Origin: Sphagnum compactum
Taxonomy: Eukaryota > Bryophyta > Sphagnopsida > Sphagnales
DNA: 64,000 nucleotides
NCBI GenBank assembly: GCA_965153455.1
Contig: OZ234499.1
Location: 12,892,271 to 12,956,270 of the forward strand
Direction of reading: 5' to 3'
Shown: positions 47,244 through 58,986 of the stretch, piece by piece
Layout of the letters: every line of letters begins with the position of its first letter
Position numbering within the stretch: the stretch's first letter is position 1
Notes under the pieces: generated by a model
The model's database searches: none
What the model saw: the letters and a program-made list of their open reading frames with translations, nothing else
Told to the model about the DNA's origin: nothing
Program-made: the position numbers and the translations under genes

Positions 47244-49658
47244 TCAGTTGCCATTAGCAGCAGCAGCATGGATGTTAGGTAGTGGTACATAACCTGCAGC
47301 ATTGGCAGGGTCCAATTTGAGAACTTGCTTTGCAATTCGCTCTCCCATCTCCACATAACCATGAATTCTGCAAGCGTTGAGCAAGGTCTTCCACACAGAA
47401 GCACTTGGTTCACAGCACATTATATTGATGAAATCCTCTGCCTCCCGCAGATGGCCAGCACGACCAAGAAGATCAACAATGCAGGCATAGTGCTCCAGTG
47501 TTGCAGGGACATTGTAAACTAAGCCCATGGAATCAAAGAAGCACAGGCCTTCATCAACTAGACCAGCATGGCTGCAAGCTGACAGAAGACAAACAAAAGT
47601 GATATCATCTAGATCTACACCTTCTTGACACATCCGTTCAAAGTGCACAAGAGCTTCCTTTCCATGCCCATGCATAGCAAGGCCTCTAAGCATCGCAGTC
47701 CAAGAGACAAGATTGTGAGAGTGCATCTTGTTGAACACCCTCCAAGCATCCTCCATACTTCCACATTTGGCATACATGTCAATGAGACTACTCACAACAA
47801 AGACATTAGATTCACAGCTGCTTTGAATGACCTGTTCATGTACACGCCTGCCCTCTTCAAGTGCCACTACACTGGTGCACGCATTCAGGACCCCAACAAA
47901 CGTGACAGGATTTGGCTTCACCCCTTCCTGCTGCATTTGTTCAAAGAGTTCCAATGCCCTCTGCGGTTGATCACATTTCACATGTCCCAAAATCATGGCA
48001 GTCCAGGAGACCACATCATGTGTGGACATCTTGTGGAACACTCTCCAAGCATCCACCATGCTCCCACATCTGGTATACATGTCAACAAGGCTACTACCCA
48101 CAACAACACTAGCATCATGACCATATTTGATGATCTGCTCCTCAATGTGCCTGCCTTCTTGAAGTTTCCTTACACTGGCACATGCATTCAGAACTCCCAC
48201 AAAAGTAATAGGATCTGGCTCCACCCCTTCCTGTTGCATTTGTTGAAATAGTTCCAATGCCTCCTGCCATTCCCCACATTTCACCAATCCTAAAATCATG
48301 GCAGTCCAAGAGACTACATTATGTGTGGGCATCTTCTTGAACACCCTCCAAGCATCCCCCATGCTCCCACATTTGCCATACATGTCAATGAGGCTATTAC
48401 ACACAAAAACATTAGACTCACAACCACTTTGGATAATTTGTCTCTCAACACACCTGCCCTCTTCAAGTGCCACTACACTGGCACAGGCATTCAGGACACC
48501 CACGAAAGTGACAGCGTTTGGCTCCACCCCTTCCTGTTGCATTTGTTGAAACAGTTTCAATGCCTCTTGCCCTTGCCCACATTTTACATGTCCCAAAATC
48601 ATAGCAGTCCAAGAGACCACATTGCGTATGGGCATCTTGTTGAACACTCTCCAAGCATCCTCCATGCTCCCACACTTAATATATAAGTCAACAAGGCTAC
48701 AACTCACAAAGACACGAGACTCACAACCACACTGGATAATCAGTTCCTCGATTCCCCTGCCTTCTTCAAGTGCTGCTATACTGGCACATGCATTTAGGAC
48801 CCCTACAAAAGTGATAGGGTCAGGATCCACGCCTTCCTGTCGCATTTGTTGAAACACTTCCAATGCCTTCTTTCCTTCCCCACATTTCACATGTCCCAAA
48901 ATCATAGCAGTCCAAGAGATCACATCCCGTGTTTGCATCTTTTTGAACACTCTCCAAGCATCATCCATGCTCTCACATTTGGTATACATGTTAATGAGGC
49001 TGTTAGCTACAAAGAGATCAGACTCCAAATTGCTCTGAATGATCAATTCATGAACATGCCTGCCCTCATCAAGTGCAACTACAGTGGCACACGCATTCAG
49101 AACTCCCAGGAACGTGACAGAATTTGGCTTCACACCTTCGTGTTGCATTTGTTGAAATAGTTCCAATGCCTTCTGCCCTTCCCCACATTTCACATGTCCA
49201 AGAATCATGGCAGTCCAAGAGACCACATCACGTGAGGGCATCGAATGGAACACTCTCTGAGCTTCCTCCATGCTCCCACATTTGGTGTACATATCAACGA
49301 GGCTACTACCCACAAAGACATCAAACTCGCAGCTATTTTGAATAATCTGTTGATGAACAAGCCTGCCCTCTTCCAGCACTTGCAATTTTGCACATGCATT
49401 GAGCACTGGGACAAAAGTGAACTTGTTAGGACTGATGCCTTCTTGTTGCATTTGATGAAACAACTCCATTGCCTTCTCATATTGGCCAAGCTTTACATAT
49501 CTTGCAAGCCTTCTATTCCATGAGAAAATGGTCAGTTGTATGGTCCCTGGTGCCATTACAGCCAGTTCTGCTTCCACCCATGGTGGGGTCTGTCTGTCGT
49601 CAAGCCAGAGTGCCTTCTGTGTCATCTTATGCTTGAAATCCGGATATTTTGCATTCAC
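47244..49658 (-). CDS. PLS-class pentatricopeptide repeat protein with truncated E region
   Basis: This is a single long reading frame on the minus strand. The first ATG is at 49625 (MTQKALWLDDRQT), giving 793 residues. The frame is also open up to a TTGTTTTAG|GTG acceptor at 49658, so an upstream exon may supply the true start. Seven near-identical P-L-S triplets of about 101 residues follow, recognisable by SWTAMILGHVKCGEGQKALE, FVGVLNACAS and SLVDMYTKCGSM. They end in an E1-like motif (VWKTLLNACRIHGYVEMGER, LDPANAAGYVPLPNIHAAAA). PLS-class PPR proteins bind organellar RNA and, with an E/DYW tail, direct C-to-U editing. Here the frame stops at 47244 before E2, E+ and DYW. The fixed P and S residues that set base choice vary between repeats (T/N, T/D, S/D, N/D), so a defined target is possible. 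No clear organelle-targeting peptide is visible. Confidence 0.88.
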   Translation of the reverse strand: MNAKYPDFKHKMTQKALWLDDRQTPPWVEAELAVMAPGTIQLTIFSWNRRLARYVKLGQYEKAMELFHQMQQEGISPNKFTFVPVLNACAKLQVLEEGRLVHQQIIQNSCEFDVFVGSSLVDMYTKCGSMEEAQRVFHSMPSRDVVSWTAMILGHVKCGEGQKALELFQQMQHEGVKPNSVTFLGVLNACATVVALDEGRHVHELIIQSNLESDLFVANSLINMYTKCESMDDAWRVFKKMQTRDVISWTAMILGHVKCGEGKKALEVFQQMRQEGVDPDPITFVGVLNACASIAALEEGRGIEELIIQCGCESRVFVSCSLVDLYIKCGSMEDAWRVFNKMPIRNVVSWTAMILGHVKCGQGQEALKLFQQMQQEGVEPNAVTFVGVLNACASVVALEEGRCVERQIIQSGCESNVFVCNSLIDMYGKCGSMGDAWRVFKKMPTHNVVSWTAMILGLVKCGEWQEALELFQQMQQEGVEPDPITFVGVLNACASVRKLQEGRHIEEQIIKYGHDASVVVGSSLVDMYTRCGSMVDAWRVFHKMSTHDVVSWTAMILGHVKCDQPQRALELFEQMQQEGVKPNPVTFVGVLNACTSVVALEEGRRVHEQVIQSSCESNVFVVSSLIDMYAKCGSMEDAWRVFNKMHSHNLVSWTAMLRGLAMHGHGKEALVHFERMCQEGVDLDDITFVCLLSACSHAGLVDEGLCFFDSMGLVYNVPATLEHYACIVDLLGRAGHLREAEDFINIMCCEPSASVWKTLLNACRIHGYVEMGERIAKQVLKLDPANAAGYVPLPNIHAAAANGN

Positions 49659-51571
49659 CTAAAACAAGACATCCAAATCAAGATGATAAGCTGCACATTG
49701 TGTCACAGCTGGTACAGATCACGGCTAAAACACACCAACCTAATCAGACCTACTTCATCCATTGCAGAATCATGACTTACACCAGACTCTGTGCCTCACC
49801 TTCTCCAACCTGTTATCCCACCACTGTGAAGGATCTGAAAAGAATTCCCGCCAAAGTTTCTCTTTCTGGCCTGCATGCACAGCAGTACAAAACTCATGTA
49901 AAACATACAACATCACATGGACTTCCTTCATGCCATGGATCACATTCAAGAGAAAACCAGAAATATAGTACTTTGGGTCTCTGTGGTTTTACGTTCAGTT
50001 TTTCTCATGCAGAAAATCCTAGATCAAACTGCATTTGAACACAGCACTATGCTTTGAAAGATCTGTGGCTGGTGCAGCAGTGACCTTCTCTCATTCACAC
50101 AACACACTGTTTTGGAAATTATGCACATTCGGAAGTGGAGAGAAACAACCCTGCACAAGATAGATCCCCTGCACTGATTGCCATCAACATTCAAAACACA
50201 AATCAAGCATTTTGCTTGTCCTTGAGGAGGAAACCGCACCTAATCTTTGCAGATTTCCACTTGAAGAAGAGGCTAGGGTTCTGTGGCAGTGATCAGAACC
50301 TGTCACATGCATGCCACAGAGTTCATGTTGTCCAATACACATCAGCAACAAATCCTTGAAATTCCAACACCTGTTTGTCATGTCTCAGATCCAAAAAAGC
50401 TCATGCAAAAAAAACAAAACATGTTCAAAGTTGCACAGAAAGAAACCACAAGTTAAACACCATCCAAAATCCACAATCTGCTCCTCAATTTTTTCAGCTC
50501 CAGAGAACACATCCCTCACCTACAAAGTTGCACTTCTTGTTAGAAGTTCTCCTCCTCCTCCTAGGAATCTGCAGCTTTACAGAATGGTATCTGTTGCTAC
50601 GCAGACAAGCTGATACCTAGAGCACCGCAGAAAGAAGAAGGAAACAAAAGTTTGGAAACTCACGCAAGAGAAGAGGAGCGAAGAAGCACCACCACCGGGC
50701 GTCCAGAGAGATTTGTTTCCGCAATGCCATAACTACTGATGATAGCTGCAGGACAAGAGGCAAGAGCTTGAAGAACGATTAGAGAAGGAGTACACATTGC
50801 ACCAATGAAAGATCTGCAGCTTCTTTTATTCTTCTTCTGCGTGCAGAGAGAGATCCTATGTCTTCTCCTACTTGCTTGCTTGCTTGCCGAAGTTCTCTAG
50901 GGTTTCAAGCTTCTCTTGCTTCTTACGACCTCCAGGGTTTCAAGCAATACCGTGGCATCGCTTGCAGAAAGCTCGATTTTAATCAGAAGTCATGCTCTCA
51001 AACAGATCACTTTTTGCATTTCAGGTCTTACTAGAAACAACAAAGGCTTTCGTTAGGGTTTTGCTGCTCTGAGGAGGCTGGTATGTATGTCTCGTGCAGG
51101 AAAAAAGATGCTCAATACATCCATCTGCTGTTGTGTGTTTAGCTTCCAAAGTTCACTCCATGATGATCAATGCAAGAACAGCATCAATCTATACACAATC
51201 TACAAGTTTTGTTTTGTGATTTGCATGATTGTTGGATTTCTTGCTCACAAGCTCTCTCCTCCTTTGCACTACAGATGGCATTTTCCTTTCTGGATTCCAG
51301 CCAGCCTGGATTTCTGAACTTTTCTAGATTCTCTGAGATTACACAAAGATCCATGGACTACTGACTACCAGTTTGGATCCTCCTGTATGTAGTTACATTC
51401 TAACTTAGTTTTGCTGCCAAGTTGTCAATTCAATGCAACAGCTTCAGAGATGGAATTTTGTCTTCTGTAAGGATTTGTGTTACAGGAAGAGAGAACCTAG
51501 AACCTGGAAGTCAAGGACAGAGGCATAATGTCCATTATCACCATGATCATGAGCTTGCAAGCCAGAAGTAG
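49659..51571. other. Upstream region of the PPR gene, probable 5' UTR exon(s) on the minus strand
   Basis: No coding exon could be assigned. Because the PPR exon seems to begin at a splice acceptor, at least one more exon should lie here. The transcription start is probably in the GC-richer part near 50650-50950, but I cannot place it. Confidence 0.4.
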
Positions 51572-52360
51572 CTACTTCCCATAAGAGAAAGAGAAGAGAC
51601 CTTGGGGTTGCCAGAAATTTGCCTGGATTATACTACCCTTAAGCTCGGCATGGATGCTAATGCTCAAGATGACCTCTGTGTCTGCCAGGTAAGCGTGGTG
51701 GCAAATCACAGGGTTGAAGAAATGGACCTTGTGCGCTCCAAATTCATAACACTTTGTTTTCCCTTTTTTTAGCGAAGTGATCAGCTCATTCAAAAGGGAC
51801 TCTGAGAGTGCTCCAAATCTCCAGCTATTTGTATATTGATTAAGGTTTAGTGCACTGTGCACAATATACATCCAATTGAGAAGTCTCACAGTTGATGATG
51901 AAAAGCATGCATGGAATCATGCTGAATTCAGAATCAGGCTTTGGATCAGATACTGTACAGCAAGGCAAAGGAAACCTGCAAATGGATTGAAAAGTGTAAA
52001 CCACCTGAGCCGCCTCAATTGCTGGAGACGTGCACAAAATATGCCTGGAGATTCACCATAAGCATCTTCTCCAGGATATATACAAGGTGGGGCCAAGGGG
52101 CCTTCTTCAACTTCCTTCTCCTCGTGAGCCTGCACCATATCTGCAATCTGGGACATCATCAAGGCCTCCTGCTTGTAGTTATTCTTTCTCAAAGTGGGAC
52201 CATCCAATCCTTCAAGCCCACTAGCTAGATTGAGCGTGCCCAAAGGGCTGGAAATTGGGAGTTCCCCACCATCTCCTCCAGTTTGGCAATCACTGCTCAG
52301 GCTAGCAGTTGCTGACTGCAATCCTACTTCTATGTGCCATTTTTGCTGATATGCATTCAT
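51572..52360 (-). CDS. Predicted two-exon protein of unknown function
   Basis: Exon A (52360-52005) ends at a CTCAG|GTGGTT donor, phase 2. Exon B (51824-51572) follows an ACAAATAG acceptor in the matching phase, giving about 202 residues from the ATG at 52360. Exon A encodes a polar region with a Gly/Ser/Pro-rich part and a short acidic helix (MVQAHEEKEVEEG). Exon B encodes a well-structured-looking sequence: WRFGALSESLLNELITSLKK, then CYEFGAHKVHFFNPV and TEVILSISIHAELKGS. A TTTCAG just upstream of the ATG means the model may lack 5' exons. I do not recognise the family. The matched phases and composition make it more likely a gene than chance. Confidence 0.5.
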
Positions 52361-53060
52361 GAATACTGAAAGGAATCCAAGAATTTATCAACCTCACCAA
52401 AGTTGTTCTTACTTTGCTTGTGCAGGGTACACTTGCAGGTGCTTTCTGTGGACCAGGTATGTCTTGGGTGTCTGCAAACCAATCTTAGTTAGTAGCTACT
52501 TGCACAGTTTGAATACAGTTCCAGCACCATTCCAATATTCCATCTTCCACAAGCAGAGTCTCAATTCTGACAACTTCCAAGTTGTGTGATTTTTATGACC
52601 CTTTGAAAGTGCAGATGAACACACACTTGTCAGGCAAAATTGACATCTGCTTCACAAAAATTATTAACAGCTTTGGGCACACAGAATTCAGATAAGTTGA
52701 ACCCAGGGACCTAATCAAGGTCCTCATCAGATTGATCATGAATGTTGCAGTTACACAATTGCACTTCTCCATTTTGAGATGCAATCCTTGGCAGAAAACA
52801 GAATGTTTCAAAAATGTTTTGTCAATGTATTCCTACTTCCCTCCTACCTGTTTCCTTCGGTGTGAGCCCAACTAGTGAGTCTCCTTTGGGGTGAGCCCAA
52901 ACCTATATCTTCATGACATAGGCAGTCACAATGATCAATCCACTGGCATGTGCCTATGCCAATGCATGAACCAACCATTTCAATGATTGACAAGGGAGAC
53001 AAACTTATCCCATTGCTCTGAAATAAAAACTCTAGACATTGAGCTTCTACTGAAGAAGAT
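52361..53060. other. Spacer between two minus-strand genes
   Basis: No gene recognised. It may contain 5' exons of the 51.6-52.4 kb gene and the 3' UTR of the next. TCTCCTTTGGGGTGAGCCCAA and CCTTCGGTGTGAGCCCAACTA are near-repeats at about 52855 and 52880. Confidence 0.4.
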
Positions 53061-54015
53061 CTACAACAGCCAGACCTTCTCAAGCTGTGCAGCAAATGAA
53101 GGCCCAAAGCATTTTGCCCGAGTCAAACAAAACTGTGTACACACGCCAGTGGACGAACACACTCGTGTGGTCTTCAAGATGTAGCAAGCATTTGCATGTG
53201 CACTCCGAGCTTGGACAAGCACTCCCCACACATCAGTATTTGATCCATCTAACTCTAGTGGACACTTCCATCCGTTGTCATTTCTGAGAGCAGTAGGATC
53301 CGTCAAACAGCAGCCCGTCACATCTAACCTATGCACTAATATCACACCATCAGGAGCAGCTTCAGAGAGTGAATCTCGTAACTCGGGCCAGAGATCTGGC
53401 TTCTGAAACAAGTCTCGTGACACTCGTTGCCATTTTGGTCTCTCTGACATCTTCTGTGTCTCAAACACAAATTGCAAAAAAGGCGCCTCATCCACTTTCT
53501 TCACTATCTGCAGTGACAGTCATAAAAAACCATCAGTGATGCCTGAACTGCATGCACAATGGCCAATGCAATGATCAACAATCTGCAACCCTTCACCAAG
53601 AAATCATCCACAAAACACTGAGTGCCAGGCAAAGGCCAGAACAAAGCAAAGATATGTGGTGGACTGGGATTCATTCCTTCAGAATGAATGAAGAAGAATT
53701 GCACACCTCAAATACAGCATCTTCCACCCAACCATCCAGCTGCATGCTACTGGTGACACACCCAGTGCTGCTATTACAGGATTGATCTAAGTGAAAAGCT
53801 GAAGAATCTCTATTGATGGAATCCTTGAGTTGTGTTGCTACTCCATAAGAAGCATGGATGGCTGCTGTTGGCCTTGATGGCCTAAAGGCCTCTCTCCTCC
53901 TCCTTATGGCTGACTGTTCAATAACTTCTCTGGAACTCAGGTCTCCAAAAGCTTGCATGTCTCCAAAACTCTGGGACCTTGCTGTAGATCGAAACAAGAA
54001 ACGAATCAGACCCAT
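53061..54015 (-). CDS. Predicted two-exon plant protein of unknown function, about 251 residues
   Basis: Exon 1 (54015-53707) starts MGLIRFLFRSTARSQSFGDM and ends at a TTTGAG|GTGTGC donor, phase 0. Exon 2 (53507-53061) follows a CACTGCAG acceptor, phase 0, and ends in a stop after LEKVWLL. The N-terminal half is basic and polar (EQSAIRRRREAFRPSRPTAA). The C-terminal half has a conserved-looking Trp/Cys-rich core: PKWQRVSRDLFQKPDLWPEL, ILVHRLDVTGCCLTDP, DVWGVLVQAR, ACYILKTTR and FCLTRAKCFGPSF. I have the impression of an uncharacterised plant family with this C-terminus but cannot name it. The gene may form a head-to-tail pair with the 51.6 kb gene on the same strand. Confidence 0.65.
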
Positions 54016-54526
54016 CTCTCAGCAACCAAGATCTGAAAGCCATGACCTCAGATGCAGGTGGTCAGCGATGGCAATAATAATGCACGCTTATTGATGAAAA
54101 AACCCTAAACCAGACAGAGAAAGCAATTGGCTCAAGGTGAAAGCTGCTGCTCTCACCTAGCTTGCTGCAGCGGCGGGACAGTGATGATGATGAGCAACAT
54201 ACCCGCACTCTGCGACAATCCCCCCAAATGAAGTCTTACGTGAGAGGTGAGCAAGACATGGCTGCAACGACAAAACTAGTATTACACTAGGCTATGCTAC
54301 CGCATGTCTGATAGATTGCCTGCAATCCCATTGTCTGGGCTATTGAATTTCTTCTCCTCTGCGCAGAAGAAGACCTGCATGTCCTCCTTGTTTTTCTCTT
54401 CTACTCCATTCCTTTCGTGTTTTCCTCTCTATGTCGAAAGCAGTCTTTCAATCAATCCTCAAGACATGATTCTTGTTCAATTTGATCTTTCTACTCTCAT
54501 CGATTTTCTTTGGATTCCTCCTCCTC

Positions 54527-54568
<42 letters not shown>

Positions 54569-54640
54569 AAATCCATAAAGGAGGTATTTACCTGGTAAGC
54601 GCACTGGAAGCAATGCTCTTCGAGCTCCGATCACATTCAT
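54016..54640. other. Promoter side of the 53-54 kb gene; CCT/CT microsatellites
   Basis: Contains (CCT)n at about 54517-54531 running into (CT)n to 54565. On the minus strand this is a GA-rich repeat, a common plant promoter feature. The distance from the 54015 start (about 500 bp) leaves its role open. Confidence 0.45.
54530..54565. repeat. (CT)n microsatellite
   Basis: About 36 bp of uninterrupted CT dinucleotides. Confidence 0.95.
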
Positions 54641-55650
54641 GGCTGCAAGAAGCTCCTCCTCCTCCTCCTTGCAACATGGCTACCGCACCAGTAGCAGTCG
54701 CCCTTTGCGCAATGACCTCCATTACTCCCTCTCAACTGCAGGCACTACAAAACTACTAGCCTCTGACTTCAACCTCCGAATCTCTCCAGCCTCAAACGTG
54801 ATCCAAAACACATGCAAGCTTTGGGTGCACTCAGATCGCGTGCACCCAGAAGCTTGGCAACAATTTCTCCACAAAATCCCGCACTTTCCAAACCCCTCCT
54901 AAATCCCTCACTTCCTCACCCCCCTCCCAACAAAAACACCAAATCCACAATTCCAACACACTCCTCCTCCTCCTTCAACCTCTATCTAGACACAGCTCTC
55001 TCTTTCTCTCTCCCCCCACAGCCAAAATCCCTGTTCCTTACAAGTTGCACAAAAGCCAGCAAAAACAAAATCCACCCACATCAACACATTCCCTCCGAGA
55101 AGATCAATCCTGGCGACACCTCCATGCACAGGAATGTGCTACCACCAGAATCGCGCTTACAAAGTCCGTGCAATTCACCGGCTCCGGCAACAGCAGCAGA
55201 GCCAAAGAGACTGACTCTCTCTCTCTCGCAAATCTCAATCACATCAATTGCAGCCGATTGCACGCAGAGATCTCTATTACTCCCAGAAATACAAAAAACA
55301 AGTCCGAATACGGACGCAACCAGATCTGTAGACTTGTCAGAATTCCTCCCGCCAATCCAACAAGCAAAATCGGTATCGAATTCACAATCAAGTCTTCTTG
55401 TCTGCGTCTCTCGACTCTCGGGAATCAAGTTGCGCAGCAGAAGCACAGCAACAGGCAGAACTCTGCAGCAGCAGCAACAGTAGCGCATGTGCGGTCCAGC
55501 GTTAACTGCCATGGACAGGGAGCAGCATCGACGGACGCCAACTCACGGCGACGGACGCCAGTCTGCGACGGGCCGCACAGCGTTAACAACCGTACCTGTT
55601 TCCTTGAACGGCACGCCCGTCTGGCAGTCGTAGAGGGGAAGCCTAGCTGA
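54639..55650. other. GC-rich, Ser/Pro-biased block with overlapping reading frames
   Basis: Three overlapping plus-strand frames (54639-54902, 54812-55483, 55045-55650) and one minus-strand frame (55512-55081) are open here. The product starting at 54639 (MAARSSSSSSLQHGYRTSSS) has the Ser/Arg/Ala-rich look of a plastid transit peptide, but nothing domain-like follows. The openness of several frames is probably due to base composition and C/T-rich tracts. It could be a first exon or 5' UTR of a gene on either strand. I cannot decide. Confidence 0.25.
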
Positions 55651-58600
55651 GCTGGATCTGAGCTGGCTCGACGTGGTGACGAGGTGGAGACCTTCTATTG
55701 GTATAGAGCGTTACAAAAGCGTCCACCCTGTGCATGGGCACCGAGGAACACACGCCTGCACAGTTCTAGCACACGCCACCGCATGGTTCTCTAATAGCCT
55801 ACGCAACTTGGCCCGTGCTAAAATACATACGAACATCATTTGTACACAATTATTATTTTATTTTTTTAAAGATTAAATTTCAAACTCATCAAGCTTTAGA
55901 AGCAGATGCTTGAGTAATAGCTGTTTTTTCTGGGGAGAAAAATAAATAAATAAATAAATGAATAAATTTTTACCTGGATTTTCTAGTCACCAAATTAAAA
56001 TATTTTTAAAATTAACAATCACCAGATTCATGTATTAAGTTCTAGCATGGTGCCTACTTTTTTTTTTTTAATTTCAATTTTTTTTCTGCAGTAAAAATAA
56101 TAATAATTTATAATTCGGCATTATACTAAATATTGAAGCTATTTTTCAGCTTTTTTGAACATGACATGCACTTTTTTTAAGAATTTTTGGCAATTTTGTA
56201 AAATTAATTAAATTTGTGCCTAACTAAACCCAAGTATTACAGTATAAGGTGGTGCATGTGTACTCATATTAATTAGTTGTGGGTACCCTGAAGTCTTTTT
56301 TTTTTTTTTTCCTTTTGTGATGAGCATCTTTGATTGGCCCATCACCAAAAACTTAATCAAGCTTCGCACCGTCCCCAACATAGATATGTTGTGATTTTCT
56401 CATCTGGGCTGGTTACCTATTTCGGTTGTAAAAGTTTGTATTCAGGGCCAAGGATATTGGATAAATTGAGGAGCTATTGGGAACTTGTTGGGGAACATGC
56501 TGAGAACCCATTGGGAACTTGAAAGGAACATACTAGAAACAACAAAAATATGCAAAAACCCATTAGAAATAAATGCATGTTGCCATTGGGTGGCCTTTGC
56601 CTTCAATATGGGTGCAATCACAACCAAATGAACCAACACTAACAAATGATTCAACCATAAATGGGCATTTTGTGATCATTTTGATTTTTTCATGGAAAGA
56701 TTTTTTTAAAGACTTTATTTGCCATGTGTTTTTTTTAACATTTATAATTCTCCCAATAAATTATATCATTTATGTTAACTTTTTTTAATAAATATGAAAT
56801 GCTTAAAAGTGTATAAGTCATGTTAGATTTTATATTCTGTTTTGAAAAATGATCATAATTTTAAATCATGTTAAAGTATGCTAATTATTTTAAATTTTGA
56901 TTATTTTAATCATAAGTCACAACTTTGTTCATTTTTCATACACATTATGATCCATTTACATTTGAAAAATGACTTTTGAAATTTGAACATTTTGAAATTA
57001 TTTTTTGAATTTGTAAAATTTCAAGTATCATATTTCTAAATTATGTGTGTTTTTCGAATGTGGATGGTAGGTTATTATCATTTTAATTTTTTTCCCATCA
57101 AATTTTCTTTACTAAAAGAATCCTTAGCTTAGTGCTTATAAAATTGACTTCTTAATGTTTAGTTCAAAAATGTTTTACCAAAACCAAAATTCAATTTATT
57201 AAATTATTTTTTTGTGAATTTTTCAACACTCTTATAAATCATTTAACAAAAATTTCTTTGAGCAACATGACATTAAAGTGGCGTTACATAAATATGTGTG
57301 ACGAAATTGATAATTTGTCAATTGTTTAACATGGTTTTTAGCTTGTTTGACTAGCTCATTTGGCACCCATATGCATGTGCTACTAGATGGTTCTTCCTTA
57401 AGGTTAAGATTCCCCATTTTTTACCTTGCTCACTAAAGAGGAGCCTTCACTTTCTTTAATCTTGACTATTACTTTTGCCATATCCACAAATTAGCTCAAG
57501 ATGGAAAAATATTTTATTTCAATGATCTCAACCATTGATTTGTTGGAATGCATTTTAACACACCATGATTGATCACATTTTGATGTGATTTCTATCACCA
57601 AAGCTCCACAACAACAAATCTTGGGTTTTGCGATTAAACTTTGTGACTATGTCCTAGTCAGGAAAAAATATGCAACTAGTCATTCATGAGTTGCTAAACC
57701 CATGTTGTTTCACCCATTTACACGCAAAGGACATTAAGTCGCAAAGCCCAATCATCTTATCGACTAAGATTTTTTTATTTTGGCTTAATATTGAAATTAC
57801 ATGTCATTGATGACCTTAGTATGATGTGTAAAGTGTCCAAGGTAAATACATGGGCTAAATTAAGGTCATCTCAACTTAATTTAACCCATGTATTTAACAT
57901 AGTCAAAAATCAACCTAACTTAACCTAGCTACGCAAGGCAACCTAGCCTAGCTCGCCTAACCAAAAGTCAACCTAGTTGAGTTAATTACCTATGTTAAGC
58001 AACCTAGGCTACCTAACCTAGGTTTAAGTGGCCTAAATTAAAATCAAATGTCATATTCCTAACCCAAAAAGCCTAAATTAGGCTACCTAACCTAAGGCAA
58101 ATGGCCTAGGTATCATAGATTGGAAAAATGAGGACTTAAACCCCTCACCTTCACTTTGGGGTTCAAATCCTCATCCATTGCACTACCACATTTTTTTATA
58201 TTGATTATTTTTAATACCAAGTTATCAAGCTCAAAAAAATTTGCTTTGAATTAACCTTGACCACCATAGGTTAACTTAGGTCAACTTACCTACTACCTAC
58301 CAACTTACTCTAGACGTAGACCTCCCTAAATTGATTTAAGATGCATTAGTTTGTCAACTTATACTACTTATTAACCTAGACATTTCGTTATTAATCGTAA
58401 ATGACAAAATATTTTCAAATAGTTAATAAATGAAATTAATTCATCAAATCAACAACATGAATCATGATGTGAAGTTAGTGTCACAAGTCATGAGGTGTTG
58501 CGATTACTAGTCAACCTTGGTTTTTGTTTGTTGAAGTTAGTTCTGATCCTAGGTCTGTTCAACTTTTGTTTTTAGAGTTAGGTTTGATTCTTGACCTTTT

Positions 58601-58986
58601 ATTTTTAGAGTTAAGTCCAAGTTTCCTAAGCTTTTTTTTTGGAATTAAGGTTTGAGTTAATTAATCTATCAAATTTTCAACTTTTTCTTTTAAAATTAGT
58701 TATCAAATTGGTACATTTGTTCCCATGGCACCACCTTTGACTAAATCCCCAAAAATTTGAACACGATTTTTTTAAAATGGTGGCCTTCTCAATCCTTCCA
58801 ATGTTTTAAGTAATAGTTAAAAGCTTGAGTTTGGTGTTATGGTTGTTAATCCAACCCCAACAAAAACAGACTTAGCCAATAGTAAAAAACGTTCAAGAAA
58901 TTATATGAATTGAAAATCATCATCTCCAAGATTCATGAACCATAAACCTTCTTTGGGCAAAATCTATAATGGGTGTTGACAAGAAT
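55651..58986. other. AT-rich spacer with repeats, no supported gene
   Basis: No coding sequence seen. About 56300-56560 carries a dispersed-repeat relic related to 39060-39320 (T-run, TTGATTGGCCCATCACC, TGGGAACTTG). About 57890-58100 is rich in CCTA/TAGG words. A tRNA-like segment lies at 58100-58190. Confidence 0.5.
58100..58190 (+). repeat. tRNA-like segment, possible SINE head or tRNA relic
   Basis: GGTTCAAATCC at about 58162-58172 matches a Pol III box B. It is flanked by GAGGA and TCCTC stems. TGGCCTAGGTATC about 55 bp upstream is a partial box A. Acceptor-stem pairing is poor, so this is not a functional tRNA. Confidence 0.35.

Noticed and set aside
47180-47246. U-to-C RNA editing rescuing the PPR tail stops
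   Set aside because: Ferns edit U to C in organelle transcripts, which could turn such stops into sense codons. This gene is nuclear, its transcript is not known to be edited, and similarity ends after TW.
47625-48251. Plus-strand 208-residue ORF and its neighbours across the PPR gene
   Set aside because: These repeat with the PPR triplets and are antisense shadows of the repeat array.
55081-55512. Minus-strand Cys-rich 143-residue ORF
   Set aside because: It lies in a GC-rich low-complexity block open in several frames; the CCCCC stretch comes from a CAG-type repeat.
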